From DATDOO01 sp035293245 (GTDB lineage Bacteria; Pseudomonadota; Gammaproteobacteria; Methylococcales; Methylococcaceae), in the NCBI GenBank assembly GCA_035293245.1, contig DATDOO010000067.1, positions 1-7,101 of the forward strand: a stretch of 7,101 nt of DNA, given 5' to 3'. The translations under genes and the position numbers were made by a program. Shown here one piece after another: positions 5,851 to 7,101 of this stretch; positions within the stretch are counted from its first letter, which is position 1; every line of letters starts with the position of its first letter. The notes under the pieces were generated by a model that did no database searches, was not told the origin of the DNA, and saw nothing but the letters and a program-made list of their open reading frames with translations.

Positions 5851-6309
5851 ATGTCCTTTTGGCTGCTGAAATCCGAGCCGGAAAGTTTCGGCATCGACGA
5901 CCTGGCCGCGCGGCCCGGCGGCGTCGAGCCGTGGGACGGGGTGCGCAACTACCAGGCGCGCAACATGCTGCGCGATCAGGTGCAGGTCGGCGATCAGGCG
6001 TTCTTTTACCATTCCAATTGCCCGCAACCGGGCATCGCCGGCGTGATGAGCATCGTGCGCGCCGGTTATCCGGACGATACGGCCTTCGATCCCGCCAGCC
6101 GCTATTTCGATCCCTCCGGCGATCGGGCCCAGCCGCGCTGGTACCGGGTGGATGTTCGCTTCGAGCGCAAGCTGCGCCGCCTGATTTCCCTCGCGGAACT
6201 GAAAACCTATCCCGAACTGGCGAATCTGGCGTTGCTCAGGAAAGGCAACCGCCTTTCCGTGATGCCGGTGAGCGCGGCGGAGTGGGAGTTCATCCTTTCG
6301 TTGGAGTAG
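5851..6309 (+). CDS. EVE-domain protein (PUA-like fold), 152 aa
   Basis: This belongs to the EVE family (related to human THYN1), a PUA-like fold that binds modified bases in DNA or RNA; its role in most bacteria is unsettled. Family marks are clear: FWLLKSEP at 3-10, WDGVRNYQARN at 28-38, a buried strand FFYHSN at 51-56, GIAGV at 61-65, the WYRVDV strand at 97-102, and NRLSVMPVS near the end. The length is normal for a single-domain EVE protein. The start at 5851 gives MSFWLLKSEP, matching homologues. An ATG two codons earlier (5845) is an equal alternative, and neither has a good Shine-Dalgarno. Only 34 nt separate it from flgN, with no obvious promoter between, so it may be read from the flgM promoter. 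A terminator follows directly. Confidence 0.92.
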   Translation: MSFWLLKSEPESFGIDDLAARPGGVEPWDGVRNYQARNMLRDQVQVGDQAFFYHSNCPQPGIAGVMSIVRAGYPDDTAFDPASRYFDPSGDRAQPRWYRVDVRFERKLRRLISLAELKTYPELANLALLRKGNRLSVMPVSAAEWEFILSLE

Positions 6310-6379
6310 GGTGGGTTAGGCGCGCACAACGCTCCACATCGAACTTTCCGCGGGCTTTGCTGTGCGTCGAACCCAGCCC
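6309..6379. repeat. Long imperfect inverted repeat (REP-like) after the EVE gene
   Basis: The left arm 6309-6326 pairs with the right arm 6361-6379. GGGT pairs with GCCC (one T-G wobble) and GGGTT with AACCC, with one unpaired A (6375) between them. One A-G mismatch follows, and GGCGCGCA pairs with TGTGCGTC with two wobbles. In total there are about 17 pairs around a 34-nt loop. The left arm begins on the last base of the EVE stop codon. GGGTGGGTTAGGCGCGCA-type arms resemble dispersed intergenic palindromes in several proteobacteria, so this may be a degenerate copy of such a repeat. Its copy number cannot be judged from one window. Confidence 0.55.
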
Positions 6380-6388
6380 GCATTTTTT
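6350..6388 (+). terminator. Intrinsic terminator ending the flgM-flgN-EVE unit
   Basis: GCGGGCT (6350-6356) pairs perfectly with AGCCCGC (6375-6381), followed by A and six T (6383-6388). The loop is 18 nt, longer than ideal, but the GC-rich stem and T-run fit rho-independent termination of rightward transcription. The T-run ends on the first base of the convergent holA stop codon. The 3' arm is shared with the longer inverted repeat, so two folds compete. Confidence 0.6.
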
Positions 6389-7101
6389 CATGCCGCAATG
6401 GGCAATCGCCCCTGGGCCAGTCCGATGGCGATATCGAGCAGTCCGTCCCACGCGTCGCCCGGCTCCATGCCTTTGATGATCCGGTCGGTCGCGGCGCTTT
6501 CGACGAGGAGGTCGTGGAGCTGGGCGGGCCCATTGCGCTGCAGGGCTTTCTGCAGGGCAGGCTTGCGTTTGTCCGGTTGGCGTAGCTGGCGCAGGGTGGC
6601 GTCGAGGGAGGCGCCGGTTCGGTTGCGGACGTGCAGTTGCAACAAGAGGCGGATTTCCCGGGTCAGGGCCCACAGCACCACCGGCGCCGCGGTTCCCTCC
6701 GCTTCGAGCACGGCGAGAATATGGGCGGCCCGTCCGCTGTGCCCCTGCAGTGCGGCGTCGCCCAAGGCGTAAACGTCGAAGCGGCTGTTGTCGGCGACGG
6801 CCTCTTCGACCGCCGTGAGACTCAAATGTCCCGGCCCGTGCAGGGCGTACAGCTTGTCGATTTCCTGCTGGGCGGCGAGCAGATTGCCTTCCACCTTTCC
6901 GGCGAGGAACTGGGCTACGGCGCGATCCGCCGTCATGCCGTGCCGTTTCAGCCGCCGCTCCAGCCAGTCGGTCAGTTGGGCACCTTCCAGCGGCCAGACC
7001 TGCAACAACGCGCCGCGCTGTTCCGCCGCCTGCAACCAAGCCGCTTTCTGCTCGCCCGCGGACAGGCGCGGCAGGCTGATCATCAGCAGCGTGTCTTGCG
7101 G
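6388..7101 (-). CDS. holA: DNA polymerase III delta subunit HolA, C-terminal 237 residues (cut by window edge)
   Basis: HolA is the delta subunit of the clamp-loader complex; it opens the beta sliding clamp during chromosome replication. The frame is open to the window edge, beginning PQDTLLMISLPRLS, so about the first 100 residues lie outside. Recognisable family features are KAAWLQAAEQRGALLQVWPL (the end of the first domain), the conserved EGNLLAAQQEIDKLYAL helix, FDVYALGDAALQG, a VVLWALTREIRLLLQL helix of domain III, and a helical C-terminus. The internal ATG at 7083 is not the true start: the preceding residues continue the homologous sequence. The stop (TGA at 6390-6388) abuts the terminator T-run of the convergent EVE unit. 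In related bacteria holA follows lptE, which would lie to the right. Confidence 0.92.
   Translation of the reverse strand, partial: PQDTLLMISLPRLSAGEQKAAWLQAAEQRGALLQVWPLEGAQLTDWLERRLKRHGMTADRAVAQFLAGKVEGNLLAAQQEIDKLYALHGPGHLSLTAVEEAVADNSRFDVYALGDAALQGHSGRAAHILAVLEAEGTAAPVVLWALTREIRLLLQLHVRNRTGASLDATLRQLRQPDKRKPALQKALQRNGPAQLHDLLVESAATDRIIKGMEPGDAWDGLLDIAIGLAQGRLPIAA

Overview
The window is GC-rich, densely coded chromosomal DNA from a flagellated Gram-negative bacterium. Bacterioferritin, an AlgC-type phosphomannomutase, FlgM/FlgN, an EVE-domain protein and HolA together suggest a proteobacterium, most likely a betaproteobacterium or a close gammaproteobacterium. This is inferred from protein flavour, and no species can be named. 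No tRNA, rRNA, CRISPR array, transposase or phage gene was seen.

Layout: (1) Positions 1-1651, minus strand, hold a tight cluster read in the order bfr (bacterioferritin), nadK (NAD kinase), recN (DNA repair ATPase, cut by the window edge). Gaps are 18 and 7 nt, so one operon is likely, with a shared theme of iron storage, NADPH supply and DNA-break repair. (2) Positions 1652-1885 are a divergent intergenic region with two perfect 8-bp hairpins and a plausible promoter for the rightward gene. (3) Positions 1886-4954, plus strand, are one uninterrupted 1022-residue reading frame. It joins a response-regulator receiver, two PAS domains, a diguanylate cyclase (GGDEF) domain with an RxxD inhibitory site, and a complete phosphomannomutase/phosphoglucomutase of the AlgC type. 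This fusion is the most striking item here. (4) A textbook flagellar sigma-28 promoter (TAAA-N15-GCCGATAA) lies just after it and drives flgM and flgN, which overlap by ATGA. An EVE-domain gene follows in the same direction. (5) A long imperfect inverted repeat and an intrinsic terminator separate this rightward unit from the convergent holA (DNA polymerase III delta subunit), whose 5' part lies beyond the window.

How the parts may work together: the fusion protein appears able to receive a phosphorelay or small-molecule signal, make c-di-GMP, and make the sugar-1-phosphates from which exopolysaccharide and LPS precursors are built. It sits directly next to the sigma-28/anti-sigma-28 checkpoint of flagellar assembly. 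A link between the sessile/motile decision and envelope polysaccharide synthesis is therefore a reasonable hypothesis. The domain content is read from the sequence, but the functional coupling is inference.
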